64,000 nucleotides of DNA from Epiperipatus broadwayi (Eukaryota; Onychophora; Udeonychophora; Euonychophora; Peripatidae). The stretch lies in the NCBI GenBank assembly GCA_028023455.1, contig JAQFVV010006231.1, positions 4,790,036 through 4,854,035 of the forward strand, read 5' to 3'. Positions within the stretch are counted from its first letter, which is position 1; every line of letters begins with the position of its first letter. This document shows, one piece after another, positions 35,346 to 49,257 of the stretch. The notes under the pieces are model-generated. The model was not told the origin of the DNA. It searched no databases and was given only the letters and a program-made list of their open reading frames with translations. Position numbers and translations under genes: made by a program.

Positions 35346-36830
35346 TAACTTTTTACACTATTTATTCCATATCTTATTACTTATTATTTGATTACTTAAT
35401 TTTAAAACATATCAATCTCTAATATAATTTTAAAGACTCCGTTACTCAAGCAGAGGAGTAAATATGATTAATATTTACATATCAATCTTATCCCTGGTCA
35501 GACTGAGATTTAATAAAATATTAAATTAACAGACATGATACTGGGTCTATAATAACCTGACAAGAAGGAAAAGAAGAAGACAGAAACGACTTTGTATCAG
35601 AAAAAATATCTAGTCTTTGATGAGATAACATCTTATCCTACAAAACAGGAGTTCTTGATTTGGCACTGTTTATTTGTTATTCATAATTGGCCTTCAAGGC
35701 CATTACACTATCTACTATCTGTGGAACTAATTGATAGTTCTGAACACAGCACCCAATGTGTATGTATATATATATGCGCACACAAATATTCATAAGGCTA
35801 AAAGTATAGAAAAATGTTAGAAAATACTTTAAAATTTAATACAATAAACAGCAACATTATTTTTAATGTTAGCATTTAGTTGTATAGATACAAGTGATGG
35901 ATGGTATGATAATCAAAATAGACAAATGATTGAATTCATGTTACTGGCAATGATAAAAAAAGTATTGTTGTCAGTAAAGTGTATGTCAAAGTTTTCTTGC
36001 AAGTTTTGAATTGGTTATTAAAAATTAGAACAATTTTAGGAGCTTAGGAGAAATTGCTGATGAATCATGCAAAGAGATTTTAAGTATTTTGATTGTGGCA
36101 TCATGCAGTAGAAGAGAACTGTTGCTAGCTAAATGGCTTTAATAGATTGTTATAAACTCTGGGCAGTATATCTTTTCACTCTGAATGATCTTGAAATGTA
36201 GACTGATTAGCTCCCAATATAACTTCTTGAAATCTATCTTGCAAAGTCTTCAAATATCAGTTGTCATTTAAATATCTTGAATGAGTTTTTTATTGTAATT
36301 TTGTAGTGAAATCTTCATAGCAATTTTTAATCTTATGGATTTTTCTAAAAAGGGTTTCTTTGTCTACAGTTTTTCTGATTTTGTTTCCTAAAGGTAAATT
36401 GTTTATGTAATGGCATTCCAGAAGAGATTGCAGAATTTTATATTATATTTTCTAGACATTGTTTAAATTATAGATCACTGCTACCATCTTCAAATGAATA
36501 CATTTTTTTTCAAATTTTAATAGCTATTCAGAAAATAATCGTAATATGTTAAATAGAAATGTTTTTTTTAAAAAGTATTTTCTTTTAAAATTTATGTTGT
36601 TGCATTGGGTGAACAAAGTAGCTTTTTCCTGGTACCAATCTAGACAAAATGTTCTTGCAAACAATTTTCATTAAAATCTTTAAATCTTAAATAAATTAAT
36701 TTTCTTCTGTTACCAATTGTAAAAATATATTAAAACCAATATGTCTGTTGATTCTTAATAAAGGTAATTCAAAAATAATACTATGTAATTTCAAAATAAT
36801 ATCCAAGTGCTTTCAATACTAATGTGTCCT
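35346..36830. other. Intergenic DNA, no feature assigned
   Basis: AT-rich. A frame at 35592-35795 has no recognisable domain. No repeat ends found. Confidence 0.45.
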
Positions 36831-37358
36831 TTTCAAGGCAACTATGCTAAAGAATATAATAAAATATTTGAGAAAACTGGTGTGAAGACCAGAAACAACT
36901 AATCAGAAAACTAGTCTGTTTAGCATTAATTGCATAATGTGATCTTTTAGTTAAATACAATTTCTTAATTTTACATTTCTTATCATATGACTCATACATT
37001 AAAATATTAATCCTTTGGCGAAAGAAATATGACCAGATCCACTTTGATGCAAATAAAACACTGAATATAGTTTACAACAGCATAATCATGTGTATAAAAA
37101 AATAATGGAGGATCAAACGGTTTATTCAGCACTTTATTTATAGCAAATTATATCTGATTATATTTGTATTCCCCAAAGGTTTAAAGTAAAGGTCACATGA
37201 AAAGAAAGGTAAAATTAAGGAATTGTATTTAATTAAAAGATCACATTATGCAATTAATGTTAAATAGACAAAGTTTTCTGATTAGTTGTTTCTGATATTC
37301 ACACTAGTTTCTTAAATATTTTATTAAATATGTTATTTAGTACTGTTGCCTTGATAAG
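36831..37358. repeat. Foldback element with about 145-bp arms
   Basis: 36831-36975 is the imperfect reverse complement of about 37209-37358 (for example GATCTTTTAGTTAAATACAA and CACTAGTTTCTTAAATATTT as partners). The centre contains a second, weaker inverted pair (CCTTTGGCG / CCCCAAAGG). The left arm carries GTGTGAAGACCAGAAAC. Age seems moderate, judging by several mismatches. Confidence 0.75.
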
Positions 37359-40300
37359 AACATGATAGTGTCAAAATCACTAATTATGTTGAGTTTACAT
37401 AGTGTTATTTTTGAATTATCTCCATTAAGAGTGAATAGACGTGTTGCTTTTAATATAAATCTTGAATTACATTTCACATTTTACTTTCTTAATTTTAAAC
37501 TGACTCTGACAGATTATTTTCTCCCGCAATTTTTTTTTTTTAATATTTGGGAAGTTCTTTATTATATATATAATTTAATTATTTATCCTAACAGTTCTTG
37601 ATTTATGATGTTAAGTTTGATAAGAAAGATAAATTTAATACATTTTCTCTCATAAATGTGGATATATTAATTTACCTCCTTCAGAAAGGAAATTTTTAGT
37701 ATCATTAATTAGCTCAGTTTATTTTCCTGAATCCAGCAAGCATTATTATAGAATAACCTGTCATTTATTATTATTATTTTTAATTTCTTTGAATAGAATT
37801 GAGAATGCTAAATAAAACAACAAAATATCTTAAATCTCCCATAGTATAATTTTTGACACTGCTATAGACCTGTTAAAGCATGAAATGAGATTTAATGGGC
37901 AATAGGTTTCCTAGTTTTCCATAGCCAAAGAGATTAGCCAGAAGTGATTGTTTCTTTCAAATTTCATAATATTAATAAATGCTCTACTGTCATTAGCTCA
38001 TAGTTTTTTTCCCCTTTATCAATGATGATCAAAATCAGGTAATGTATGTTAGTTTAATAATAGCGTATATCTTAGACTATATTTGGAATCTCTCCAATTC
38101 CTTATGTATTATAAATGTAGATTATTATATTTCCAACTATTATAAAGACAACATTAATGTATATATAGCAAACCATAAATTGCTAATAACTAATTGATTT
38201 TCAAATACAATTAATGGCAGCAGCCTAAACTTAAATTAATAAACCAATAGAATATTTGGATTATGTTGTCAAAGTGACTCCCCCCCCATCTTTTATCTAT
38301 TGATTGATTAAGTTTTGGCTGTTTGTGCCATGAATATATATATATTAAGCTTATAATGTATAGGGCTAAATCTGAATTGAAATTAGCTGTATAAATGTTT
38401 CTTCATTCCTTCATTTGACATGTTTTTATTTTATAACAAACACAACATTAGCAATAATGAGGTTAAACTTAGGGGGAAATGTAATAAATAAATAAAACTG
38501 TGATTAATAAATATTTTTGAAATTCAAAATGGTGAAAATTCATTTTCTTCAAAGTATTAATAAATAAAACACTAAGAACAAAGTTTACCCTGCTTACACC
38601 AAGTAGTAAACAAGTGTACTGATCTGAAAAAATTTCAGTGGGTAATTGGAGATTAAATCCTTTTCAACAATTTCTACATTAAATAAAAATGAATACCTGT
38701 TAAATTAAAGTAGAAAATGAGTAAATGGATATATGTTATAAAGTCATGAGATGGCATTTAAACATTGGGAGCCTAGTATCCAATACTATAGCAAGTATAA
38801 TACTAATATCCAAAACCATGATAGATCCAAAACTAAAAGCCTAGTAACAAGAATAAGAATGAAGCTAATAAGATGAATCATCAAAAATCCAGAAAATAAA
38901 GTGAGCTACAAACCAAAATATTTTAATATTGTATAAACGACAAAGCTATAAGCATGAAAAGAGCACAAAATGAATATTAAGGATTAAGTAAACAAGAAAG
39001 AAAATGACACTATACTAATCATTATGGAGGAAGGGATAAAAAATTTACTACTACAGACTTGTCAATATCCTGGATAGAATTCAATGTACAATAGAAATTT
39101 TACCATAATTGCATAATCAATAGGATTCGTTTGAAAATGACTACTGCCCTTGTGGTTTATGCAGTCATGAAAAAAGCTTCACTGCACCTCACTCATGGTC
39201 TTTCCTCCCTTTACTATATATTCAATCTCTCCAATTCCACATGTATTATTAGTTAGTCATATTTATAACTTCAATAAAAGCCATCATTAGCAATATGTAT
39301 ATTTATTATCAGTTCAAGTCAAATTGTTCACTAAATAAATATTTCTTTATTCCTTCATCAATACATCTATATCTTATAATAAGACACAAGCATGTTCAAA
39401 AAATTTAAAAATTAATTAACTTTGTTGCCCAAAGAAACAAGGCATTTTAAGCAATCTGTCATCATCTCAAGATCTCATCAGTAACAATAAAAACTATTTT
39501 GCAAAAACGATGTTAAATTTTCACAAATTTATCATGTGTAATAAATATTATTTTCTCCTTTGACCATTCTTAATGAAATGAACAAATATAATCTGTGAAT
39601 CTAACATAAATTGAGTCACCATCAAATTTCAAAGAAAAGCACAGTGCGTATATTTTGATGAAAAAGATGATAGAGACATGAATTTGTTCTGATTGGATTT
39701 CATTTCTGGAATTAAATATAATAATGAACTTTTGAAAAATTTATGTATAACTTTTAACTGAAGATTGACTGGAAGTTTTATCTAAAATATATCAAGAAAA
39801 ATCAAATTGCAGTCTACTGATGAATTGTGATTATCTAGTTGAATATAAGTGCATACCGTGAGACAGCCACAAAGTCATTATCTTCAAAAGTTTCTCAGAT
39901 TATAATAAGTAAGTAAGTAACTGATCAATAGTTAAAAATGACTTAAGATTTTTTATTGCTGAATCATTTTTTAAAGGACTTTTATTTTATTTATTTAGCT
40001 TATAGATGTTTTTTTAGACTTGAACTATTCATAAATATTGAGAAATCTGTAGAATTTTTATCTTAGGATGAATTCATTACTAAATTATTTTAACTCTGCC
40101 ACTGTATGTATAGATTTGCAATAATTATATGGTTCATAGTTTTTACATCTCCATAAATCAGGCTTTTTATTCCATTTGTTAAACAGATGCCTCATGACTG
40201 ATCCTGAATCGGTTGATGAGTTCTAGAAATATTTACGAAAATTAAGTCCAGCTGTTTTTATTGTTTATTTTTTAAGTCGTAATTATTCGGTTATTCAAAG

Positions 40301-40739
40301 GATTTCTTGGTTGAACCTTCAGAAAAAAATCTTGATTTAAAATGTTTTAAATTGAAAATGATACTGTTAGTCCTAAGTTTTATTTACCTGATAAATTTTT
40401 ATACAGTCAAAGAAATAACAGTTATTGTTTTTTGTAGTATAAATTCATAGAAGTTCATTTTTTAGGGAGATTTGCAATTTTTTAATGTCAATTCGATATA
40501 GAACATCTTTGATAGTCAATACTTTCTCAGGCATTGATTATATTTCTCCGTTAAAATTTTTTAACTTTCCAAATGCACTTTTTTGAGGGTGAAGTTTTAT
40601 TCTTCTTCCAATTTATTGCAGGGGATTTTCATTCTCTAATGCATTAATTGATAGCTATTTTAAATATAATATATATATATAAACCAATAAAGTTCATGCT
40701 TTTCAGTTGAAATGTTATAATATAGGAATATAAATTCCA
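37359..40739. other. Intergenic DNA, no gene recognised
   Basis: AT-rich with TA runs and a C run at about 38281-38288. The stretch 40040-40740 has scattered protein-like pieces on the plus strand (such as SPAVFIVYFLSRNYSVIQR) broken by many stops, perhaps a very old retroelement. Confidence 0.4.
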
Positions 40740-41000
40740 TTGTCATTTTTAAATTTAGATAACGAGTTTATTAATAATATTTTGAACTTACCTGAAGCCA
40801 AATTCAGAAATGCACTTATTTGCTTTTTAAGAAGTGGAAAAATAAAATCCATAATATGTCATGATGTGTTAAGCAAAGACAATCTGCCACCTTTTTTTTA
40901 TTTATATGATGATCTTGCTTTATATTTCCTGAGTCATAAATTAATAAAGATTTCTTCAGTTATCTCTTTTTATGATTTAGTTATTTTGACAACCAGTTAG
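40740..41000 (+). pseudogene. Protein-like open stretch of unknown identity
   Basis: An 86-codon frame without an ATG start. It includes LDNEFINNILNLPEAKFRN, then KIKSIICHDVLSKDNLPPFF and a stop at 40998-41000. The residue mix is more protein-like than most frames here, and a T-rich tract plus TTTAG lies just before it (about 40757). I recognise no family. It could be a relic of a retroelement together with the scraps upstream, or chance. Confidence 0.25.
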
Positions 41001-41098
41001 TATAGGAAAATGCAATTTTGAAAAGCAAAAAAAAATTAAGTAGAAAATTATTAAAGTTGTTAAAGACATTGATTTATGATAGAAATATTGCATTTTAG

Positions 41099-41204
41099 CA
41101 AATATGATTATTGGGAGTTATCACGTAGCTATAGCAACAGCCTCTCTAAATTCCTGAATAACTTAATCATTCACTTGATGGAAAACTTTTGTGGAAAAGT
41201 AAAG
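41099..41204 (+). other. Exon-like segment of unknown gene
   Basis: It is bracketed by an acceptor-like TTGCATTTTAG and a donor-like AAAGGTAAAG. One frame is open throughout (KYDYWELSRSYSNSLSKFLN, then NLIIHLMENFCGKVK). Splice-site strings are common by chance in AT-rich DNA, so this is only a candidate. No partner exon was identified. Confidence 0.2.
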
Positions 41205-42523
41205 GTAAAGAAAGCATTATATGTTTTAGTTTGTCTTGTCTTTTATATATATATTCGAATTTGTAATTTCATACAATTTAAAATTTTGTTGATAAATGAA
41301 AAGATGTATAGAAAAATACAAATAAGTATTACTAAAACCAAATTTATAATGTACATAATTGTATTTCTCTTTATATATATATGATAATAATTATCCTCTA
41401 AAAATCAGCATTAGACAGTAAGAGAATATGCTTTTTTATCTTAATATCTGTGTCCAGTTGTTTATAGCTACATTAAATATGCATTTCTTTCTCTACACAC
41501 ACATATATATATATTTGTGTGTGTGTACTAGAGATTTGATTTTATATATAATAATTAATATTATATAGATATTGAACATATATACAGATATCCAAACTAT
41601 AATTTAATTTAAAATATGTAGATATTAAGATGTCAATAAAAATAATTAACATAAAAATAGAGGAATGTAGTTATGAAAAAGGTAGTACAGTAAAAATTGA
41701 AAAAACACATTTATATGTGCATTATGCTCAAATCTGAATGAAAAAATACATAGGTAAATATCTCCATTCATCATACTTTTTTTGCATTATAAATCATTTA
41801 TAATCAAAAATTTATAAAATTTAAATTCTTGAATTATTGCTTACGATAGTGTTAAATCTTAGCAAAGATTATTATACTAAACCAAGTAATATTGGAAAGA
41901 TCCATATGAATCAGAAATGAGTAACCATTTTTAATATATAACAAAAAAGATCAATTACACCATCTACTGAAAAATAAAAACTCATTAATAAAAGTATTAG
42001 ATTTTATTCATGTAAAAAGATTTCATTAAGAACTATTTAACAATAAGATGAAAAATAGTGTCAAATTATGTAATCATGAAGATATCTTATGTAATTCACT
42101 ATAATTCATCTAATTTATACAATAATCGAGTACCTTTAAAATTGACTTATATAAAGCAGGCACTTCATGACTTTTCTTAGACTCATCAGAATTGCCATCA
42201 TCATTAATTTTGTGCTGCATGGCCATATTTAATAATTGACAAAAATAATATAATGACTATAAACTATTGCTTTTTTTTTTTTTGATAGCAGCCTACATGA
42301 TTGAGTGTGTAAGCTGAAGAAATAATTGATTAAGACAGGATTCATAATGTTGCTTATACAAGAAAATGTGCACACAAAATTGACAGATTTCTAATTTTAT
42401 TTGCTGTTTTTAAACTGTAGATGGTGAATTTATGTATATGCTATTATGTATATATGTGCTATTACGTATGTATGGGTGTGTATATATAAAACATCAAAAG
42501 CATGAAGCTAAACTAGTCAACAA
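41205..42523. other. Intergenic DNA with TG/TA simple repeats
   Basis: At about 41494-41528 an ACACACAC-TA-GTGTGTGT run makes a simple-sequence palindrome. TA runs elsewhere. No gene. Confidence 0.5.
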
Positions 42524-42666
42524 AATGATCAAAGTTACCCCAAATTCACAACTCAATCAGACTAGCCAAAAAAATAAATTATGTAGCAGTGAAACATTGG
42601 TTGTATTTTAAAGTTTATTTTTTGGCTAGTCTGGTTGAGTTGTGGATTTGGAATAATTTTGATTAC
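42524..42666. repeat. Short foldback with about 55-bp arms
   Basis: 42524-42579 and 42612-42666 are inverted copies (CACAACTCAATCAGACTAGC against GCTAGTCTGGTTGAGTTGTG). The 32-base loop reads GTAGCAGTGAAACATTGG near its middle. Compact shape suggests a MITE or SINE-derived foldback. Confidence 0.75.
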
Positions 42667-44686
42667 ATATATATAAATGAAATATTATCTGGATACATCT
42701 GTGTTTAATTTATTGAAAAAATATATATAAAATCAATGTTTATATATATTGTGGCATGCACATATCTTCATCAATCATTTTTCTACGCTTTAGAAATAGC
42801 TAAATAAACAATTCAGATCATATGTTTAATAAAAATATTTATTTTATTTTGAATAAATGAATCATTTATTTATTAAAATAAAAAAAAATATTTTGTTAAA
42901 ATATATCAGATGACAACAATGCTTTTTTAAAATTAGAAGAAATCACATGATCAAAACTAGTGTTTAAATATATGGACTGCATTGTTTGTGTTACTATAGA
43001 GACAGAAACGATTTCAGAAATAAAAAAAACACATACATTCTTTCCTTTAAAAAGTTTTGTTTTAAGCTTACCTTATTCTATAAATAGATTCTGGACTTGC
43101 AGTAAAGAAATGTATTGGGAATAGGAAACCTTGGAGGGGGGAGGCAGGAGTTCCTCCCATTTAATGTTTATGACTTAAATGGAATGATTAACAACAAAAA
43201 TGCTATGCTAACCACTATGAATCTAAGACTACTAAATCTACTTGGATTGTAATATTGACAAAGGAAAAATAATTGAATAACATTTAGGAATTAAAATATC
43301 TATGGAGTCTTATATATGTGGGTGCTAGCATGAAGAACAATTCAAAAGAAATTGCTGCAAGATAATAAAAAAGTAAATTGAAGTTTTATATATGTTAATA
43401 GTAACAGACACTCAGATAAAAGAAAATCATTTATCAACAACAGTTAAAAGTAAAATGGTTATATATTATAAATCTTTCTTCTAAATTAATAGTATTGATT
43501 CCAATACAGTCTAAATTTGTCATTCAATAATTTAAATAATAACAATCAAGTAAAGTAAAAGATCAATTGAAACATAAATAGTATTTGCATAACTTAGTTT
43601 GAATTATAAATAACTTTATAAAAAAATATTACTTGATTTTATTCCTTTTAAAAGATAAAAATTTTCCATATATTTTTATGATGTGCATTTATAGTTTCAA
43701 TTATAAACTATATATATCATATCTAATCATAATCTAGTGAGGGTAAATGATAAATGTACATTATATGATATTAATTGCTGTTATAAATTCTTTTTTAATT
43801 ACTACAAATAAATTAATGTTTATTGTAATAAATGTATACTGTTCCTATTAACCTAAGTGTTTTGATTTACTACTGCATGAATCATTATAAAACTATTTTA
43901 TCTTAACCTATAGTACATCTCATGTTATATCTCACTATCAAGTAAAACATTTAATAAATTTTATCTTCTTTGCCAAGCAAGAATATTCATTATGGACCCA
44001 TTGGCACTCTACAAATTTATTATTTATTCTACATATAGATATAAACTATTATAAAGTTACTTGTGATCAACTCATTTATTTGTTATATTTTAAATTTCTT
44101 GGATACATTTATTCATTATATTTAAATTGTCCAAATATGTAATAAATAAACAGATAAAACTTGGTTTGTAATTATATTTATCATATGTAGTTGCCTAAAT
44201 ATTTGATGCATTTGCAGAGCAACTAACTCTGCTTGGTTATTTTTTATTACATTTGTGGTTAACTAATCTGAGGATATTTACTGATAGTCAATTTCATTTA
44301 TGATATTAGTTATCTAGCATGATGAGCAGTCTATTATTTTATATTATCCATTATAAATTTTGGCTTATCCAGAAGGACATATTTTATTTATGAGAAAGTA
44401 TCTAAATCTGTAAGCTAGTCGGAACAGTTATTTTTATCTTTCATTATATCTTTCATTTTCTTCATTATTAGAGAATATATTTCTTTACAATATATTGATT
44501 TGTCTGATACAAAAATATTATCCAGATGTGAAACTCCAACAATGTAACATCAGAGAATTCATGAGATCTTTAAAAGGCCAGATGGTATGATGACACATAC
44601 AAATTATTTTTCTATTTGATTTTTTAAAAAAAAACTCATTAACCTAAATAATTTCTCTAAATTATAGAACATTCATTATTGTTTTT
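42667..44686. other. Intergenic DNA, no gene recognised
   Basis: AT-rich. Around 43140-43220 the minus strand has an A-box-like TAGTGGTTAGCATAG, possibly a SINE scrap, without a B box. Nothing else. Confidence 0.4.
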
Positions 44687-45145
44687 AAGCCAATGAACAT
44701 CACATGACAACCTCCTCTTATGCTTGTGTATAACTGTTGTTAAAACAGGCAAAACTCACTATATATATTGCCACACCCAGCAAGCTAGAGTAATCAATGG
44801 ATGCCAGAAGTCTTGTGCATAAAATCCCCATCTAGTGCCTACTAATCCAATATCCCCAGACTAGTTTTTGGCTTATGGCCTTCATCATCTTTAAGACTCA
44901 TAGTTTTGTAGTTAAATGGAGATAAAAGGTGGTTGCTGGAGGGTTGCATTATATCCTAAGATCTAGATGCAGTGCTCTCAGATCCAAGGCTCCTCACTGA
45001 TGAAGGCCATAAGCTAGAAACTAGTCTGGGGATATTGGATGAGTAGGCACTAGATGGAGATTTTATGCACAAGCCTTCTGGCATCCATTGATTACTCTAG
45101 CTTGCTGTGTGGCAATATATATATAGCGAGTTTCGCCTGTTTTAA
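44687..45145 (+). mobile_element. F1 foldback element, copy 1
   Basis: Starts AAGCCAATGAACATCACATG, then ACAGGCAAAACTC, GATGCCAGAAG, and AATATCCCCAGACTAG, then a centre (GGTTGCTGGAGGGTTGCATT), and returns as the inverted sequence CTAGTCTGGGGATATTGGAT ... GCCTGTTTTAA. The two halves pair almost end to end, so the element is a near-palindrome of about 460 bp. No clean target duplication was found, so it may be the oldest of the four. No ORF, pol III boxes or poly(A). Confidence 0.8.
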
Positions 45146-45289
45146 CATTTCAGGGCCTCTATAATTATTTTACAGTATTTGTTATCTAGTTGACAACCAG
45201 TGTGACCTGATCAAAATGTTCATTTATATTATACCAGATACATCCATATATTCTAGCATTTGAAGGCACCACCAGACTTCATATAAATG

Positions 45290-47015
45290 CCTATATATAG
45301 ATGTATAGGAGATAGTTTATTTGTAGTTACACAGCTTATACATATGAGTAGAAATGATGGTAGACAGTTATATATGGTTTTTATAGATATAGAGAAGGCA
45401 CATGTTAGAGTAAATAGAAATAGATTATGGGTAAGTTTAGTAGATTTGGGAATGTATGGAGCTTTAGTGGCTCTTATTAAGAGATTATATGAAAAGAATT
45501 ACTATACTTATTACTTAGGGAATATAGTTAAAGTTAAAAATGGGGTGGGACTAAGGCAAGGATGCTCTGTGTCACCAATTTTGTTTTCATGTATTTGAGA
45601 GAAATGGAGACAGCAATAGAAAGACTAGGAAGAGGGCTAGAGATAACTTTAATAGGAGGCAAGGGAATATATATATTATCAGGTCTTTTATTTATGGATC
45701 ATGTCTTTTTGTCCGTAGAAAGATGAAAAGATATGGAAGTTATGTTGAGGACATGCGCAAGGATGGGTTAAGAGATTGAGATTAAATTTAGTGAAGAAAA
45801 ATCAAAAGTAATGATGATTAATACTGGGGAAAGAGAAGGCAAAGGATTTTTATTGGGAATATAAAGTTAAGTGTGGTGAATTGGTATAACAATTTGGGAA
45901 TTGTCTTAAGTAAATCGGAGAAATTTCTTGGATGAATGGGGGAAAAAATTGATAAATGAAGCAAAGAAAAAAAAAGGGCTGATAAAAAAATTAAGTGTTT
46001 TCATATAATAAATATGATGATGTAGCTTGAATTGTATGGAAATGGCAGTAGCAGGGTTAACATATGGTAATGATTCTTATGAGTTAGTAAAGGGGTGCAA
46101 GATTATTTAGAAAAAGTACAAAGAGAAGTAGGAAGATATGTATTAGATGCAGATTTGTCAATGGTAAAGAAGACAATTCAAGGATAAATGGGATAGTCAA
46201 ATTTTTATACGAGAGATGCAAAAAGCAAAATGAAAATGTACATTAGATTGCAGTTTATGTATAATAAGAGAATAGCCAAAATAGTATTTAATTGAGTTAT
46301 GAGTAAAGGGCAGGCAATGGGTGAGAAAGTTAGTATGGTATGCAGAAGATTTGAATAAAGAATTTATGCCAGCATACTTATACAAAAGATGGGATGATTG
46401 TTTTAAGAGAATTGTTGAGTTTTACAGTGGTAGGGAATGGGATAGAAGAATAGATGCATTAATAAAGGATAGGGAGTTGGAGAGATGGAGAACTAGTATA
46501 AAGATCAAGAAAAGTTTAAGATATATAGAAGTAAACGGAATATTGAGTGTGAATTAATTTATGATAATAGCAAGGAAAGTAGTTTACTGTTAAGGCTTAA
46601 ACAGGATCTTTAGTAACAAGGGATCATACACATAATTGGAAAAATATGGGTGATTTGGTCTGCAAGTTTTGTAATGAAGGTATAGAAATTATTAGGCATC
46701 TGTTAATTGAATCTAAATGCCTGCAAACAAAGGATTCAAATAATAAAGTTGTGGAAGAATAAATATAAACAAAGGGATTATCCAGAAGGTTCTTAGTTTT
46801 TATGCTGGATTTGGAAAAAGATAAGAAGAATTTAGATAGAAAAGCCCATGGAGTTGACATGTCAAGATTATGTTGTGGAAATGTGATGGAACAGAATAGA
46901 GAAGAACCTAGGAAAAACTTAAAGCAGTAAATGGAAAGGGAAAGTAAAGTGGCTAACAGGTTTCTCTGGGCATAGTCCTGATTCCGAAAAAAGAGAGGTC
47001 ACATCGCCCAATTAG
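45290..47015 (+). mobile_element. LINE, family D copy 1 (5'-truncated: RT and C-terminal zinc knuckle)
   Basis: Plus-strand frames contain SLFVVTQLIHMSRNDGRQLY, MVFIDIEKAHVRVNRNRLW, and GLRQGCSVSPILF (standard LINE RT boxes). The catalytic ADD is degraded to LLFMDHVF, and C-terminal blocks WYAEDLNKEFMPAYLYKRW and CKFCNEGIEIIRHLLIESKC (CCHC-type knuckle, near 46655-46715) follow. The 3' part, ending near 47015, matches the 3' part of copy 2 that follows it. Several frameshifts and stops. The clade is not assigned; the C-terminal knuckle is common in I/jockey-like LINEs. Confidence 0.8.
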
Positions 47016-47535
47016 GGATATACAGAGTTTCAAAAAAAAAGGGGGAAGAAAATAATGGTTATAGGGGATATGAATGGAGATATTGAAGAAATTGATAGTG
47101 TAGATAACAAGAATGGACATATTTTGAAGAATGTTTTCAGAGAATGAATTTGAACATTGGAAATTTATCAAATATTTATGAGAAACAATACACATGGTCT
47201 AGAAATAATATATTTCATACAATAGATTATGTATTAATAGAAAAAGAGGGAATGAATAAAGTATTAAAAATTAAAGTATTTAATAATGAAGAAAGAGTAG
47301 TAATAATGTTCATATTTTTTTATAATAGAAATTGTTAGTAATGTGATGGAAAATAGTAATGAAAGTAGAAAGGATACCGAAAGATGTGGATGGAGAATGA
47401 ATGATAAGAATAAGTTAGAAGAATATAAAATAAAAGTTGAAGAAATCATGGAAGAGTTGTTTGGGGATGAATATAAGAACTGGTGGGTTGAAGTAGAAAA
47501 AGTGAGAAATAGGATTTTAGATGAGAATATTTACA

Positions 47536-47551
47536 AAGACTAAAAGTATTA
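47536..47551 (+). repeat. 16-bp target duplication of F1 copy 2 (left)
   Basis: AAGACTAAAAGTATTA, repeated exactly at 47893-47908. It belongs to LINE D and was duplicated when F1 inserted. Confidence 0.9.
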
Positions 47552-47892
47552 AAACAGACAAAACTCTACATACAGTAGTGCCACTCAGCACAAGCCAGAG
47601 TAATCAATGGATGCCAGAAGGCTTGTGGATAAAATTCCTATCTAATTCCGACTCATTCAATATCCCCAGACTAGTTTCTAGCTTGTGGCTTATGTTAGTG
47701 AGGAGCCTTGGATCTTTAGAGCACTGCACCTAGATCTTAGGATCTAATGCAACCATCCAGCAGCTACCTTTTAACTCTACTTAATTACTCTGCTTTGCAC
47801 TGAGTGGTACTACTGTATGGAGCGTTTTGCCTGTTTCAATAATTGTTATGAGCAAGCATAAGAAATGGTGATCATGTGATGTTTAGTGGTTT
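47552..47892 (-). mobile_element. F1 foldback element, copy 2, inserted in LINE D
   Basis: A 341-bp insertion with a perfect 16-bp duplication. In minus orientation it starts AAACCACTAAACATCACATG and ends GTTTTGTCTGTTT. It lacks much of one inner arm, so only the outer ~55 bp (AAACAGRCAAAACTC...AGTAGTGCC) and parts of the middle pair. Long variable duplications of this kind are made by target-primed retrotransposition rather than by cut-and-paste transposases. Confidence 0.9.
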
Positions 47893-49135
47893 AAGACTAA
47901 AAGTATTAGAAGAGTGAGAGTTAGTAAAAGTGTAAAAGAGAGGGAAAAAGCATGCAGAGAATATGTGTGCTATTAAGAACAAAGAAAGTGAAGATGTTAA
48001 TGCAAAATGGGAAAATTATTTTTAAAAAAAGTTGTTAAAATAGATAATTATAGAGAGAGAATGAAATTAAATAGAAAATTGTTGGAGGATATTAACAAAA
48101 GTGGAAGAGATGGGAATAAAAAATTTTGGGAAAACATTAAAAAAAGAAATATAGGCAAGAGTGAAATGATATTAATAAATGATGAGGGAGTAGAGGGTAA
48201 CTCTAAAGAAGAATTAGAGACAATCTTAAATAATTATGTAATGGATATAGAAAAGATGTTAGATGTGACTGACAGAATAATAACAATTATAAAAGCATTT
48301 AGTAATGGAAAGATTAGGTTTACAGAAAATGAATTGATTGAGGCAGGAGAGAAATTGAAAAGTGAATAGTCAAGAGTTTTAGATGGATGGGCAGCAGAGA
48401 TAGTAATGAATTAAGTAAATAGGGCAAAATTAAACCTATTATCATGTTTTAATAAAATGGCACAGAAGAGATTTTCCAGATAATTGAATTAATACAAGAG
48501 TAGGGCTACAATTTAAAGAAAAGTGCAAGGATCACAAAAAATTAAGCAATTATAGACTGATAGCAGTAATATGTTATATAAAGTTTTCACATATATAGTG
48601 GCTGGAAACATTGCAAAATGGATGGAAGAAAATAATATAGAGGGTGAAATGCAAGGAGGTTTTTGATCAGATAGGCATACAGTAGATAGTTTGTTTGTAG
48701 TTGCATAACTTATAGATATGAGTAGAAATACAGGTAGACAGTTATATATGGTTTTTATAGATATAGCAAAGGCATATGATAATGTAAATAGAAATAGATT
48801 ATTAATAAATTTGGGAATAGATGGAGCTTTAGTGGATCTTATTGATTGTATAAAAATAATTAATTATACATATCAATTAGGGACTATGGAGTCAGTTAAA
48901 GTTAAAAATGAGATGGGACTAAGGCAATGATGCCCTATGACACCTATTTTGTTTTTGTTGAATTTGAGAAATGAAGAGAGCAATAGAAAGACTAGGAAGA
49001 AAGGTAGAGATACCATTAATAGATAGCAAGGGGATATATACATTATCAAGTCTTTTATTTGTGGATGAGACTTAATAATCTATATAAGATATGGAAGATA
49101 TGCTGAAGACATGCGCAAGGGTGGGTGTAGAGATG

Positions 49136-49257
49136 GGGATTAAATTTAGTGAAGAAAAATTAAAAGTAATGATCCCCCAATAAAAATTCTTTCTCATCTC
49201 TTTCCTCAGTAATAATCGTCATTACTTTTGATTTTTCTTCACTAAATTTAATCCCCA
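49136..49257. repeat. Local inverted duplication within LINE D copy 2
   Basis: GGGATTAAATTTAGTGAAGA at 49136 onward reappears inverted up to 49257 (TTCTTCACTAAATTTAATCC). The 49175-49257 piece is a reversed LINE segment, since in copy 1 the corresponding sequence runs straight through. It probably reflects a template switch or repair event. Confidence 0.8.

Noticed and set aside
41494-41528. ACAC...GTGT palindrome as a regulatory site
   Set aside because: It is a simple-sequence repeat with no further support.
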